From Lachnospiraceae bacterium JLR.KK008 (lineage in GTDB: Bacteria; Bacillota; Clostridia; Lachnospirales; Lachnospiraceae): a stretch of DNA of 64,000 bases. Where the stretch lies: positions 1,606,001-1,670,000 of the forward strand of contig CP143548.1 of the NCBI GenBank assembly GCA_037015955.1, given 5' to 3'. Below the pieces are notes generated by a model. That model searched no databases, was not told the DNA's origin, and worked only from the letters and a program-made list of their open reading frames with translations. Below, piece by piece: positions 1-8,505 of the stretch. The first letter of the stretch is position 1, and every line of letters starts with the position of its first letter. The position numbers were made by a program, and so were the translations under genes.

Positions 1-416
1 TTGATGAGATCACGGAAGAGATTGCGATCGATCAGGTCGTGATCGGCTCCTGTACGAACGGACGGCTTGATGATATGCGCATGGCGGCACAGATCTTAAA
101 GGGAAGACACGTGGCCAAAGGCATCCGCTGTATTATCCTTCCGGCTACGCAGGCAATCTATATGCAGGCGATGGAAGAGGGACTTCTGAAAGTCTTTATC
201 GAGGCGGGAGCCGTTGTCAGCACTCCGACGTGCGGACCCTGTCTGGGCGGCTATATGGGCATTCTTGCGGCAGGGGAGCGCTGCATATCGACAACGAACC
301 GCAATTTTGTCGGACGTATGGGACATGTGGATTCCGAAGTCTATCTGGCAAGTCCGGCCGTTGCCGCCGCCAGTGCAGTGACCGGAAAAATATCCGGCCC
401 CGATCAGCTTGCGTAA
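1..416 (+). CDS. leuC: 3-isopropylmalate dehydratase large subunit, C-terminal part (partial)
   Basis: The 3' end of leuC, cut by the window edge; the reading frame is open from base 3. LeuC with LeuD isomerises 2-isopropylmalate to 3-isopropylmalate in leucine synthesis, using a [4Fe-4S] cluster in the cytoplasm. Visible hallmarks of the aconitase family are GSCTNGR, which carries one cluster cysteine, and TCGPCLGG, which carries the other two. The end ...VTGKISG is typical of the short (about 420 residue) LeuC found in Clostridia and archaea. leuD follows 13 bases downstream, so the two subunits are co-transcribed. Identity is firm; only the N-terminal portion is missing. Confidence 0.95.
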   Translation, partial: DEITEEIAIDQVVIGSCTNGRLDDMRMAAQILKGRHVAKGIRCIILPATQAIYMQAMEEGLLKVFIEAGAVVSTPTCGPCLGGYMGILAAGERCISTTNRNFVGRMGHVDSEVYLASPAVAAASAVTGKISGPDQLA

Positions 417-429
417 GGAGGAGAGAGAA

Positions 430-915
430 ATGAAAGCAAAAGGCAGTGTATTTAAGTATGGAGACAATGTGGATACGGACGTGATTATTCCGGCAAGGTA
501 TCTTAACACATCCGAGCCGGCGGAGCTGGCTGCTCACTGTATGGAAGACATTGATCAGCAATTTATCCATAATGTAAAACAGGGAGACATCATTGTCGCC
601 AACAAAAACTTCGGCTGTGGCTCTTCCCGGGAACATGCGCCGATCGCGATCAAGGCAGCCGGCGTAAGCTGTGTGATCGCCGAGACATTTGCGAGAATTT
701 TTTACCGCAATGCCATCAATATCGGACTTCCGATTATTGAATGTCCGGAGGCGGCCAAAGCCATTGAGGCGGGCGAAGAGGTGGAGATCGACTTCGGCAG
801 CGGTGTGATCACGGATGTGACGAAAGGCGTGTCCTGGCAGGGGCAGGCATTTCCGGAGTTTATGCAGAAAATCATTGAGGCCGAAGGGCTGATCAATTAT
901 ATCAATCAGAAATAA
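430..915 (+). CDS. leuD: 3-isopropylmalate dehydratase small subunit
   Basis: Small (swivel-domain) subunit of isopropylmalate isomerase, partner of the LeuC encoded just upstream. The 161-residue length fits the short LeuD class that pairs with the clostridial/archaeal LeuC. The substrate-binding loop [10 protein letters not shown] is present, preceded by the usual [14 protein letters not shown] segment. The ATG at 430 is preferred over an in-frame upstream ATG at 409 because a strong AAGGAGGAG ribosome site ends a few bases before 430 and the family starts with MKAKG-like sequence. No terminator is obvious after it; only a short GC hairpin (917-932) without a T-run precedes the next gene. 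Confidence 0.95.
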   Translation: MKAKGSVFKYGDNVDTDVIIPARYLNTSEPAELAAHCMEDIDQQFIHNVKQGDIIVANKNFGCGSSREHAPIAIKAAGVSCVIAETFARIFYRNAINIGLPIIECPEAAKAIEAGEEVEIDFGSGVITDVTKGVSWQGQAFPEFMQKIIEAEGLINYINQK

Positions 916-966
916 ACCGGCAGGAAAGCCGGATGGTCAGGCGGACAAAAACAGAAAGAGGAGAAG

Positions 967-1761
967 ATGAGCAGAGGAAGACGGAAGATAGCGGCGTTTA
1001 CGGCGATGCTTTTGCTGGCGGTGAGCTGTCAGGCAGAGGCGGCGCCGGAAACGCCGGTTTTGCAGAAAACAGAGCAGGAAGAGGGAATCAGTGTGGATTT
1101 TGATGTGGATCGCTTTGCACTCCCGGAGGGCGCACAGGTGCTCGTCGTTGTGGAGGGGACGGGCGGCTCTCAGTGTAACGTTTATGCCTATGAGAAGATC
1201 GATGGTGTTTGGATCGGTAAAGTACGGACCTGTGGCTATCTCGGACGGGGCGGTATGAGTAACGACCGCGTCGAGGGGGATAAAACGACGCCGATCGGTC
1301 TGTTTCAGATGAATACGCCTTTCGGACAGAAGGAGGCGATGGAAGGATTCCCGGCGAATTATCTGCAGGTGAATGAGAACCATGTCTGGCTTGCCTCTTC
1401 GAATCAGATGACAGAGGACAAGAGCGCCCGGGGCCATGGAGAGGCAGTGGGTACCCCCGCGTATGCCGGCTATTACGATTATGCCATCGATGCCGGCTAT
1501 AACAAATATGGAATTGCGAAAAAAGGGTCCGCGCTGTTTTTGCACTGCATCAGGGAGGGTCGCACGGATACTTCCGGCTGTGTCGCTATCCCCACGGAGC
1601 AGATGATTGCCATTATGCGGCTGTATGGCGCTCACGGGGATGGGGCCTGCTATATTGCCCAGGCTCCCCAAGGGACATTCTCACTGATCTATGATTCTTA
1701 CGGGGCAAATAACGGATTGTCTCCCGATGGTGAGTTTCAGACGGCGGCAAAAAACAGTTGA
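967..1761 (+). CDS. Secreted L,D-transpeptidase (YkuD-like) family protein
   Basis: A 264-residue exported protein. An N-terminal signal peptide (basic start, then AAFTAMLLLAVS, ending near AEAAP) is followed by a domain whose C-terminal half carries FLHCI and, about a dozen residues on, DTSGCVAIP. This matches the HX(n)SxGC signature of L,D-transpeptidases, with His near residue 192 and the nucleophile Cys near 205. Such enzymes form or exchange 3-3 peptidoglycan cross-links. The segment GDKTTPIGLFQM also resembles the substrate-binding strand of YafK/YkuD proteins. Start chosen by the AGAGGAG ribosome site 6 bases before 967. The exact substrate, and whether it is an active cross-linker, cannot be told from sequence alone. 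Confidence 0.75.
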   Translation: MSRGRRKIAAFTAMLLLAVSCQAEAAPETPVLQKTEQEEGISVDFDVDRFALPEGAQVLVVVEGTGGSQCNVYAYEKIDGVWIGKVRTCGYLGRGGMSNDRVEGDKTTPIGLFQMNTPFGQKEAMEGFPANYLQVNENHVWLASSNQMTEDKSARGHGEAVGTPAYAGYYDYAIDAGYNKYGIAKKGSALFLHCIREGRTDTSGCVAIPTEQMIAIMRLYGAHGDGACYIAQAPQGTFSLIYDSYGANNGLSPDGEFQTAAKNS

Positions 1762-1786
1762 AACATACGTTCGATCGTGTTACAAT
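1758..1786 (+). promoter_or_regulatory. SigA-type promoter before the NusG-II gene
   Basis: TTGAAA (1758-1763), 17 bases, then TACAAT (1781-1786). The -35 box overlaps the stop codon of the upstream gene. The predicted transcription start falls at or next to the ATG at 1793, and no ribosome site lies between, so the transcript may be leaderless. Confidence 0.65.
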
Positions 1787-1792
1787 GGGTGC

Positions 1793-2164
1793 ATGAAAAA
1801 ACGAGAATTACTATTTGCAGGGACGGTTCTGGCGGTGGCCGGTGCTTTCTTTTTAGTTCAGAGAGCGGCGTCTTTGACTGATGGAGAAGAAACGGTGACG
1901 GTATATCAGGAGAAGGAGCAGATCGCCGTTTATTCTCTCCGGGAAGAGCGGGAGGAGACGATTTACGGAGCAGACGGCAGTATGAACCGTCTTGTGATCC
2001 GCGGAGGGGAAGCATGGATCGAAGATGCGGACTGTCCGGACCGTCTCTGTGTAAAACAGGGCAGGATCTCCCGCAATGGACAGGCAGTGACCTGTCTGCC
2101 CCATAAACTGGTGATAACGGTGGAAAGCGGCAAAGAGACGGAACTGGACGGGGTCACAAGGTGA
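1793..2164 (+). CDS. NusG domain II-containing membrane-anchored protein
   Basis: A 123-residue protein with one N-terminal membrane segment or signal anchor (LLFAGTVLAVAGAFFLV) and an extracytoplasmic NusG domain II-like fold: the short strand pattern around VTVYQEKEQI, then the conserved end IEDADCPDRLCVKQGRI with a Cys pair, and VTCLPHKLVI. Proteins of this family commonly sit beside Gx transporters and Rnf-type or FMN-transfer genes in Clostridia, and a Gx transporter follows here. Their function is unknown. The ATG at 1793 is chosen because translation from the open frame further upstream would put the hydrophobic segment too deep; it has no recognisable ribosome site. Confidence 0.8.
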   Translation: MKKRELLFAGTVLAVAGAFFLVQRAASLTDGEETVTVYQEKEQIAVYSLREEREETIYGADGSMNRLVIRGGEAWIEDADCPDRLCVKQGRISRNGQAVTCLPHKLVITVESGKETELDGVTR

Positions 2165-2168
2165 AAAT

Positions 2169-2660
2169 ATGAGAAGTCATTCGGAGAAAACGGCAGCGCT
2201 TGGTGTGCTGCTCGCTTTTGCGCTGATTCTTGGATACGTGGAGACTCTAATTCCGTTTTCTTTTGGCGTGCCGGGCATGAAGCTGGGGCTTGCCAATCTG
2301 GCGGTCGTACTTACGCTTTATCTGTCAGGCGTGAAAGAGGCTTTCTGGATTGATATACTGCGGATCGTGTTGAGCGGTTTTTTGTTTGGCAGCATGTACA
2401 GTCTGCTGTACAGCCTTGCCGGCGGCATGTTGAGCTTTGCGGCAATGGCGTTTGCGAAAAAGACCGGAGGGTTCGGAGTCTGCGGGGTAAGTATGGCCGG
2501 AGGGGTGTTTCATAACATCGGACAGCTTGCTGTGGCGGCCTTTGTCGTGGAGACAAAGGGTATCTTTTATTATCTGCCGCCGCTTCTCGTTTCCGGGACG
2601 GTCACGGGGATGCTGACCGGTATCATATCGGGGCAGACACTGCGAAGGATAAGGAGATAA
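2169..2660 (+). CDS. Gx transporter family (heptaprenyl diphosphate synthase component I-like) membrane protein
   Basis: A 163-residue polytopic membrane protein with about five hydrophobic segments (for example LGVLLAFALILGYVE, LAVVLTLYL, LVSGTVTGMLTGIIS). It matches the family called Gx transporter or Hpre_diP_synt_I from the PFSFGVPGMKLGLAN motif, the AFWIDILRIVLSGFLFGS segment and FHNIGQLAVA. The fold resembles ECF-type substrate-binding membrane components, but the substrate is not known. The old name, heptaprenyl diphosphate synthase subunit, is probably misleading. The gene starts 4 bases after the NusG-II stop and ends 3 bases before ruvA, suggesting one transcript. Confidence 0.85.
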   Translation: MRSHSEKTAALGVLLAFALILGYVETLIPFSFGVPGMKLGLANLAVVLTLYLSGVKEAFWIDILRIVLSGFLFGSMYSLLYSLAGGMLSFAAMAFAKKTGGFGVCGVSMAGGVFHNIGQLAVAAFVVETKGIFYYLPPLLVSGTVTGMLTGIISGQTLRRIRR

Positions 2661-2663
2661 GAG

Positions 2664-3269
2664 ATGATCGCTTATGTGAAAGGCACGCTGGAGGAAATAA
2701 CGGAAAACAATGCGGTCGTGGAGAACGGAGACATTGGTTATAATGTGAAGATTTCTGCCGGGACGATGAGCCGGCTGCCGGGACTGCACCAGTCGGTGAA
2801 ACTGTACACCTATACTTGTGTGCGGGAAGATGCTTTTTGCCTGTACGGTTTTTTGACAAAGGAGGAACTGCACATATTCCGGCTGCTGATCACAGTGAAC
2901 GGTGTGGGACCTAAAGGGGCTCTCAGCATTTTGTCTGTCATGAGCGCGCAGGATCTGCGTTTTGCCGTTGTCGCTGCTGACAGCCGTATGATTGCCAAGG
3001 CGCCGGGGATCGGTAAGAAGACGGCGGAACGGGTTATCTTAGATCTGCGGGACAAGGTATCGCTCGAGGACGCGCCGGAGAACGGACAGCAGCCGGAAGT
3101 TTCCGTCTCGGGGGCGCAGGACAGAGGCGCGCGAGGCGAAGCAGTGGAAGCACTCATTGCTCTCGGATATAGCGGAGCCGATGCGCTGCGGGCAGTGAAG
3201 CAGGTGACAGACGTGGACGAGACGGACACGGAAGCAATTTTAAAAGCGGCTTTAAAGCATATATTTTAG
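2664..3269 (+). CDS. ruvA: Holliday junction branch migration protein RuvA
   Basis: RuvA tetramers bind four-way DNA junctions and load the RuvB motor. The 201-residue length is normal. Domain I opens with MIAYVKGTLEEI; the helix-hairpin-helix region carries ITVNGVGPKGALSILS and APGIGKKTAERVILDL; the C-terminal domain III, which contacts RuvB, follows an acidic linker and has EAVEALIALGYS. ruvB follows 15 bases later, the usual pairing. No ruvC is present, as expected in Firmicutes, where RecU takes its place; a recU gene lies at 53397 in this window. Confidence 0.97.
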   Translation: MIAYVKGTLEEITENNAVVENGDIGYNVKISAGTMSRLPGLHQSVKLYTYTCVREDAFCLYGFLTKEELHIFRLLITVNGVGPKGALSILSVMSAQDLRFAVVAADSRMIAKAPGIGKKTAERVILDLRDKVSLEDAPENGQQPEVSVSGAQDRGARGEAVEALIALGYSGADALRAVKQVTDVDETDTEAILKAALKHIF

Positions 3270-3284
3270 CAGGCGGAAACGGAC

Positions 3285-4283
3285 ATGGAACGTAGAGTGA
3301 TCGAAACCAGTCTGATGGAGGAAGACGTCAGATTGGAAGGGAGTCTCAGGCCCCAATATTTAAAGGATTATATCGGACAGGAAAAAGCAAAGGAAAATCT
3401 GAAGATTTATATTGAAGCGGCCAAACAGCGGCAGGACGCGCTGGACCACGTCCTGTTCTATGGCCCGCCTGGTCTTGGCAAGACGACGCTGGCGGTAATC
3501 ATAGCCAATGAGATGGGCGTCAATCTGAAGATCACGAGTGGCCCGGCGATTGAAAAACCGGGCGAGATGGCAGCAATCTTAAACAACTTACAGGAGGGAG
3601 ACCTTCTTTTTGTCGATGAGATCCATCGGCTCAACAGGCAGGTGGAGGAAGTGCTCTACCCGGCGATGGAGGATTATGCCATTGATATTATGATCGGGAA
3701 GGGGGCGTCTGCCCGTTCGCTCCGTCTGGACCTGCCTAAATTCACGCTTGTGGGTGCGACGACGCGGGCCGGACTTTTGACGGCGCCGCTGCGTGACCGA
3801 TTTGGCGTTATTCACAGACTGGAGTTTTACAGTGTGGAGGAGCTCTGCCAGATCATTCTTCATTCTGCCCGGGTGCTGCAGGTGGAGATCGAGGTAAAAG
3901 GAGCGCGGGAACTGGCGAGAAGGAGCCGGGGAACGCCCCGTATTGCCAACCGTATTTTAAAGAGAGTGCGTGATTTTGCTCAGGTACGGTATGACGGCGT
4001 GATCACAGAGAAAGTAGCGGGCATTGCCCTTGACCTGCTCGATGTGGATAAACTGGGACTGGATTTTGTGGACCGTAACATACTGGTGACAATGATCGAG
4101 AAATTTGGCGGCGGTCCGGTGGGACTTGACACACTGGCAGCGGCCATCGGTGAGGATGCGGGCACGATTGAGGATGTATACGAACCATATCTGATCAAAA
4201 ACGGTCTGCTCAACAGAACTCCCAGAGGACGGACGGTGACAGATCTCACATATCGGCATTTTGGGCTTGAAATTCCGACATAA
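3285..4283 (+). CDS. ruvB: Holliday junction branch migration ATPase RuvB
   Basis: AAA+ motor that drives branch migration with RuvA. All key motifs are visible: Walker [12 protein letters not shown], Walker B DEIHRL, sensor 1 [10 protein letters not shown], arginine-finger region PLRDRFG, and the C-terminal winged helix with [18 protein letters not shown] and RTPRGR. The 332-residue length is typical. An N-terminal [14 protein letters not shown]-like extension is usual for clostridial RuvB. The last bases contain a strong promoter for the next gene, so zapA can be expressed independently. Confidence 0.98.
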   Translation: MERRVIETSLMEEDVRLEGSLRPQYLKDYIGQEKAKENLKIYIEAAKQRQDALDHVLFYGPPGLGKTTLAVIIANEMGVNLKITSGPAIEKPGEMAAILNNLQEGDLLFVDEIHRLNRQVEEVLYPAMEDYAIDIMIGKGASARSLRLDLPKFTLVGATTRAGLLTAPLRDRFGVIHRLEFYSVEELCQIILHSARVLQVEIEVKGARELARRSRGTPRIANRILKRVRDFAQVRYDGVITEKVAGIALDLLDVDKLGLDFVDRNILVTMIEKFGGGPVGLDTLAAAIGEDAGTIEDVYEPYLIKNGLLNRTPRGRTVTDLTYRHFGLEIPT

Positions 4284-4295
4284 TCTAGGTATAAT
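4267..4295 (+). promoter_or_regulatory. SigA-type promoter inside the 3' end of ruvB
   Basis: TTGAAA (4267-4272), exactly 17 bases, TATAAT (4290-4295): near-consensus. It overlaps the ruvB stop and should drive zapA and the genes after it, giving a leader of about 40 bases. Confidence 0.75.
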
Positions 4296-4344
4296 ATTTC
4301 CGTTACGAGAGTCGGCGATATGGTTACAAATGAGGAGTGTGGAA

Positions 4345-4755
4345 ATGTCAGCAAAAACAGATACGGAAGTCATTATCGGAGGTAAGGTCTTTACATTGAG
4401 CGGTTACGAGAGTGAGGAATACCTTCAGAAAGTTGCTTCTTATATCAATAACAAAGTGGCAGAATATAATAAAGTTGACCAGTTCCGCAGACAGCCGATG
4501 GATATTCAGAATGTACTAATGCAGCTTAATATCGCAGACGATTATTTCAAGGCGAAAAAGCAGATCAGTATTTTGGAGGAAGACATAGAGAGCAAGGAGA
4601 AAGAGATCTACGATCTGAAGCATGAGCTGATCGCCGCTCAGATGAAGATGGAGAGTACCGAGAAGAGTATGAAAGGATTGCAGAACGAGCTGAATGAAAA
4701 TGCCAAAAAGATCGTTCGCATGGAAACGGAGTTAAAGGGACAGAAAAAGGCATAA
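4345..4755 (+). CDS. zapA: Cell division protein ZapA
   Basis: ZapA binds and bundles FtsZ filaments at the division site. The 136-residue protein has the ZapA globular head (TDTEVIIGGKVFTLSGYESEEYLQKVASYI, NVLMQLNIADDYF) followed by a long coiled coil from about residue 75 to the end (LEEDIESKEKEIYDL...). The ATG at 4345 is used because GAGGAG lies 7 bases upstream; an in-frame ATG at 4330 has no such site. It is driven by the promoter overlapping ruvB and precedes, by 6 bases, a U32 protein gene, the usual clostridial order. Confidence 0.9.
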   Translation: MSAKTDTEVIIGGKVFTLSGYESEEYLQKVASYINNKVAEYNKVDQFRRQPMDIQNVLMQLNIADDYFKAKKQISILEEDIESKEKEIYDLKHELIAAQMKMESTEKSMKGLQNELNENAKKIVRMETELKGQKKA

Positions 4756-4761
4756 AGACAG

Positions 4762-7143
4762 ATGAAAAAAGTTGAGCTATTAGCGCCGGCAGGAAATTAC
4801 GAGGGCTTTTTGGGAGCGATCCATGCGGGTGCGGATGCTGTATATATTGGTGGTAAAAAATATGGAGCCAGAGCATACGCTGCGAATTTTACGGAGGAAG
4901 AGGTATGTCTGGCTATTCGTTATGCACATTTATTCGACAGGAAGCTGTATCTCACTGTGAATACGCTTGTCAAAGAGTCCGAGATCGGGGAACTGACAGA
5001 GTATATCCGGCCTTTTTATGAAGCGGGTCTGGATGGCGTTATCGTTCAGGATGTGGGAGTGCTTTCTCTCCTGCGGAAGTCATTTCCGGGTTTGCCGTTG
5101 CATGGCAGTACGCAGATGACGATCACCGGAGCACGCGGAGCCAGATTCCTGATGGGTCAGGGCGTCTCACGTGTGGTGCCGGCGAGGGAGTTGTCTCTCG
5201 GAGAGATTCTCAGGATCAAAGAGACTGGGATCGAAGTGGAAGCGTTTATTCATGGAGCGATGTGCTACTGTTATTCCGGACAATGTCTCTTCAGCAGTAT
5301 GCTCGGAGGCAGAAGTGGAAACCGGGGCAGGTGTGCGCAGCCATGCAGGCTGCCGTATGAACTTGTAGGGGCAGACGGACCTGCGGGGCAGGGCTACTAT
5401 CTGAGTCTGAAAGATATGTGTACGATCGCCTTTCTACCTCAGTTGATCGAGGCTGGCATCGATTCCTTTAAAATTGAAGGACGGATGAAAAAGCCGGAGT
5501 ATGCGGCGGGCGTCACGGCCATTTACCGAAAATATATCGATCGCTGTTATGCCGCGCCTGGAGCAGAATATACCGTCGATCAGGAGGACATGGAAAGACT
5601 GCGCAGCCTGTATATTCGCAGTGAAATACAGGAAGGATATTATCACAGGCATAACGGTCGGGAGATGATTACACCACAGCAGCCAGGATATGCGGGGACA
5701 GATGAGACCTATCTGCAGGAAATCCGTCAGACCTATTTGGAACAGAGGTCCAAAATACCGGTCTGCGGGGAAGTCCGCCTGGAAAAGGACAGGCCGGCTC
5801 TTCTCACATTATGGACAGAGAACGGCCGATACGGTTATGAAGAGAACTCTGCAAAGAGACAGGATCACACTCTTGCATCCCGGAGATACCGGATCTGCCA
5901 GACAGGCCAGACTGCGCAAGCGGCGATGAACAAACCGCTGACAAAAGAAGCGGTGGAAAAACAGCTGCGCAAGACCGGTAATACGCCTTTTTTCATGGAA
6001 AAGCTGGAGATAATGATGGAGCCGGATCTGTTCTTGCCGGTCAGGGCATTGAATGATCTGCGCAGAGATGCACTTTTGGCGCTGGAGGAAGCGATGACCG
6101 GCGCAGATGCCGTTACAAGGCATATCACTGCGTCCGCAGGCTCGGAAAGCAAATGGAATGCAGAGACGACATATCATAAGACGAAGCATTTGACAGAGAC
6201 AGAATACGGTACAGAAACAGAACGTGATATGGTGATGACAACAGTGCCTTATCTGGCCGTGCAGATACAGCACAGAGAGCAGTTCCCGGCAGTATCGGAG
6301 CTTCCGGAGATCAATCGGCTCTATATTGACGGCGATCTGTTTTTGGCAGACGCAGCAGACAGGGGGCAGGAAGCCTTTGATGTCAGACTGGTGGACTGGA
6401 AAGCCAAAAGGCCGGGCAGGACACTGTTTCTGGTCATGCCTCAGATTGTCCGTCTGCGGGACGAGGCGTATCTGGAGACGGTCAAAGGAGTATTGTCTGC
6501 CTCTGCGGCAATCTGGGACGGCGTTCTCGTGCGCAATCTTGAAAGTCTCTGTTGGCTGCAGGAAGAGAATTACCGCGGTGAGATCATCGGAGATGCCGGC
6601 CTTTATGTATGGAATCGCCGTGCAAAAGCGTTTTATGAACAGATTGGCGTCTCTGTCTGCGCGCCTTTAGAATGTAAGAAAGAAGATCTGTATGAAACAG
6701 GCACTGAGGGAATGGAAGTAATTGTCTATGGCCGGACACTGCTGATGATTACGGCAAACTGTGTCAGAAAAACGGCTGGCCGGTGTCCGAAAGAGACGGG
6801 TGCGCGGCCCCGGGCCGGGAGAGGACAGGCAGAAACTCCATCTGGCCAGGAGGAGAGCCGGATGCTTCTGCGTGACCGGTATGGGACAGATTTCCCGGTT
6901 CGCATCGTATGCACACACTGTTATAATGAGATTTATAACAGTATCCCATTATCTTTGCACGAATACGGAAAGTCTGTGATCAAAGAGTGTCCTTCCGGTA
7001 TTCGGCTGGCTTTTACTACGGAAGGAGAAGAAGAGATCCGGCAGGTGCTCGCCTGCTACAGAGACTTTATCAGGGAGCCGGAAAAGCGTCGAAAGGTCGA
7101 TTTTTCTTATACAAAGGGGCATTATAAAAGGGGAGCGGAGTGA
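4762..7143 (+). CDS. U32 family peptidase-like protein with C-terminal DUF3656-type region (RlhA-like)
   Basis: A 793-residue protein. Residues 1-300 are a U32 domain: ELLAPAGNYEGFLGAIHAGA at the start, then the U32 signature around EAFIHGAMCYCYSGQCLFSS with GRCAQPCR, whose four cysteines are proposed in the family to bind an iron-sulfur cluster. The rest resembles the long C-terminal extension of E. coli RlhA. Studied members of this group (RlhA, TrhP) act in RNA hydroxylation rather than proteolysis, so an RNA-modification role is plausible but inferred. Residues about 455-500 and 670-705 look poorly conserved, being rich in Thr/Glu or Arg/Gly. It lies between zapA and an ftsW gene. Confidence 0.85.
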   Translation: MKKVELLAPAGNYEGFLGAIHAGADAVYIGGKKYGARAYAANFTEEEVCLAIRYAHLFDRKLYLTVNTLVKESEIGELTEYIRPFYEAGLDGVIVQDVGVLSLLRKSFPGLPLHGSTQMTITGARGARFLMGQGVSRVVPARELSLGEILRIKETGIEVEAFIHGAMCYCYSGQCLFSSMLGGRSGNRGRCAQPCRLPYELVGADGPAGQGYYLSLKDMCTIAFLPQLIEAGIDSFKIEGRMKKPEYAAGVTAIYRKYIDRCYAAPGAEYTVDQEDMERLRSLYIRSEIQEGYYHRHNGREMITPQQPGYAGTDETYLQEIRQTYLEQRSKIPVCGEVRLEKDRPALLTLWTENGRYGYEENSAKRQDHTLASRRYRICQTGQTAQAAMNKPLTKEAVEKQLRKTGNTPFFMEKLEIMMEPDLFLPVRALNDLRRDALLALEEAMTGADAVTRHITASAGSESKWNAETTYHKTKHLTETEYGTETERDMVMTTVPYLAVQIQHREQFPAVSELPEINRLYIDGDLFLADAADRGQEAFDVRLVDWKAKRPGRTLFLVMPQIVRLRDEAYLETVKGVLSASAAIWDGVLVRNLESLCWLQEENYRGEIIGDAGLYVWNRRAKAFYEQIGVSVCAPLECKKEDLYETGTEGMEVIVYGRTLLMITANCVRKTAGRCPKETGARPRAGRGQAETPSGQEESRMLLRDRYGTDFPVRIVCTHCYNEIYNSIPLSLHEYGKSVIKECPSGIRLAFTTEGEEEIRQVLACYRDFIREPEKRRKVDFSYTKGHYKRGAE

Positions 7144-7155
7144 TCCGGCGATCGT

Positions 7156-8505
7156 ATGGCACAATATATCAGTGAATTTTCCAAATATTTTATTACGCTG
7201 TTCGTTTCTTTTTATACGTACGAGTGCTTTGCAGTGTTCCGGTATGAGACGGAAAGCGAGCGCAGCGGTATTTATATCCGGCAGAATCTGTTTATGTTTC
7301 TCGTTCATCTGGGCTGTTTTCTGCCTATTTATGTCAGGACGGGGAAGATGGAATATCTGTTTTTCTTTTTATTCCAGCAGATCGCCATGTACACGGTTAT
7401 TGTACTGTATCATCTGATTTATCCGAAAGCAAACCGGCTTGTCGTCAACAATATGTGTTTTCTGATGGTGGTGGGATTTACGGTTCTGACGCGCCTTTCT
7501 TATGATAAGGCGGTGCGGCAGTTTGTGATCGCGGCGGTTTCTGCGGTCATTGCCCTTCTTGTTCCCGGCCTGATGCAGAAAGTGAGAAACTGGAGCCATT
7601 TTACATGGATATATGCGGCGGTGGGGCTGGCGGCGCTGGGAGTGGTGCTCGTACTGGGGGCGGTGACAAATGGTTCCAAGCTGGCGTTTTCTGTCTTTGG
7701 CGTCTCGTTTCAGCCATCTGAGTTTGTGAAGATTGTATTTGTATTTTTTGTCGCCTCTATCCTCTGTCGTTCCCTCTCTTTTTGGAATGTGGCGCTGTCT
7801 GCAGCAGTCGCAGGCGGTCATGTGCTCATTCTCGTGCTCTCCAAAGATCTCGGAGGCGCCTTGATCTACTTTGTCACCTATGTGGTACTGGTCTATGTAG
7901 CTACCGGGAAAAGGCGCTATCTGGCCGCAGGACTGTTCGGAGGGGGAGGCGCGGCATATTTGTCTTACCGTCTGTTTGCCCATGTGCAGGTGCGGGTACA
8001 GGCCTGGCGCGACCCGTGGAGTGTGATTGACAGGGAAGGGTATCAGATCACGCAGTCTTTGTTTGCGATCGGGTGTGGGGGCCTGTTTGGGCTTGGTCTC
8101 TGTCAGGGAAGTCCGAAGTCGATTCCTTATGTGGAGACGGACTTTATCTTTTCGGCGATCGTGGAGGAACTCGGACTCTTATTTTCTCTCTGTCTGATCC
8201 TCATTTATGTCAGTTGTTTTATTATGTTTATGCAGATTGCGCTGTCGATGAAGGAGCAGTTTTACCGGCTGACGGCAGTGGGGCTGGGTGTCACCTACAT
8301 CTTTCAGATTTTTCTGACGATCGGCGGCGGCATCAAATTCATTCCGCTGACCGGTGTGACATTGCCTTTTATCAGCTATGGAGGAAGCAGCGTACTGAGC
8401 ACGATCCTGATGTTTTCCGTCGTTCAGGGACTGTATCTGACAGGAGGAAGGAAGAATGCCTCAGAAAAAAAGAACAGAAAAAAAGAAGAACCGGAAGAAG
8501 AGTAA
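7156..8505 (+). CDS. FtsW/RodA/SpoVE family peptidoglycan polymerase
   Basis: A 449-residue integral membrane protein of the SEDS family, which polymerises lipid II into glycan strands together with a class B PBP. It has about ten membrane segments. SEDS landmarks: VSFQPSEFVKIVFVFF, LSKDLGGALIYFVTY, GYQITQSLFAIGCGGLFGLGL, DFIFSAIVEELG, and TGVTLPFISYGGSS near the end. The N-terminal 120 residues form extra membrane helices seen in clostridial variants. The end is a charged Lys/Glu tail whose coding sequence overlaps the start of the PBP gene by 50 bases, strong evidence for a coupled polymerase-transpeptidase pair. Confidence 0.93.
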   Translation: MAQYISEFSKYFITLFVSFYTYECFAVFRYETESERSGIYIRQNLFMFLVHLGCFLPIYVRTGKMEYLFFFLFQQIAMYTVIVLYHLIYPKANRLVVNNMCFLMVVGFTVLTRLSYDKAVRQFVIAAVSAVIALLVPGLMQKVRNWSHFTWIYAAVGLAALGVVLVLGAVTNGSKLAFSVFGVSFQPSEFVKIVFVFFVASILCRSLSFWNVALSAAVAGGHVLILVLSKDLGGALIYFVTYVVLVYVATGKRRYLAAGLFGGGGAAYLSYRLFAHVQVRVQAWRDPWSVIDREGYQITQSLFAIGCGGLFGLGLCQGSPKSIPYVETDFIFSAIVEELGLLFSLCLILIYVSCFIMFMQIALSMKEQFYRLTAVGLGVTYIFQIFLTIGGGIKFIPLTGVTLPFISYGGSSVLSTILMFSVVQGLYLTGGRKNASEKKNRKKEEPEEE

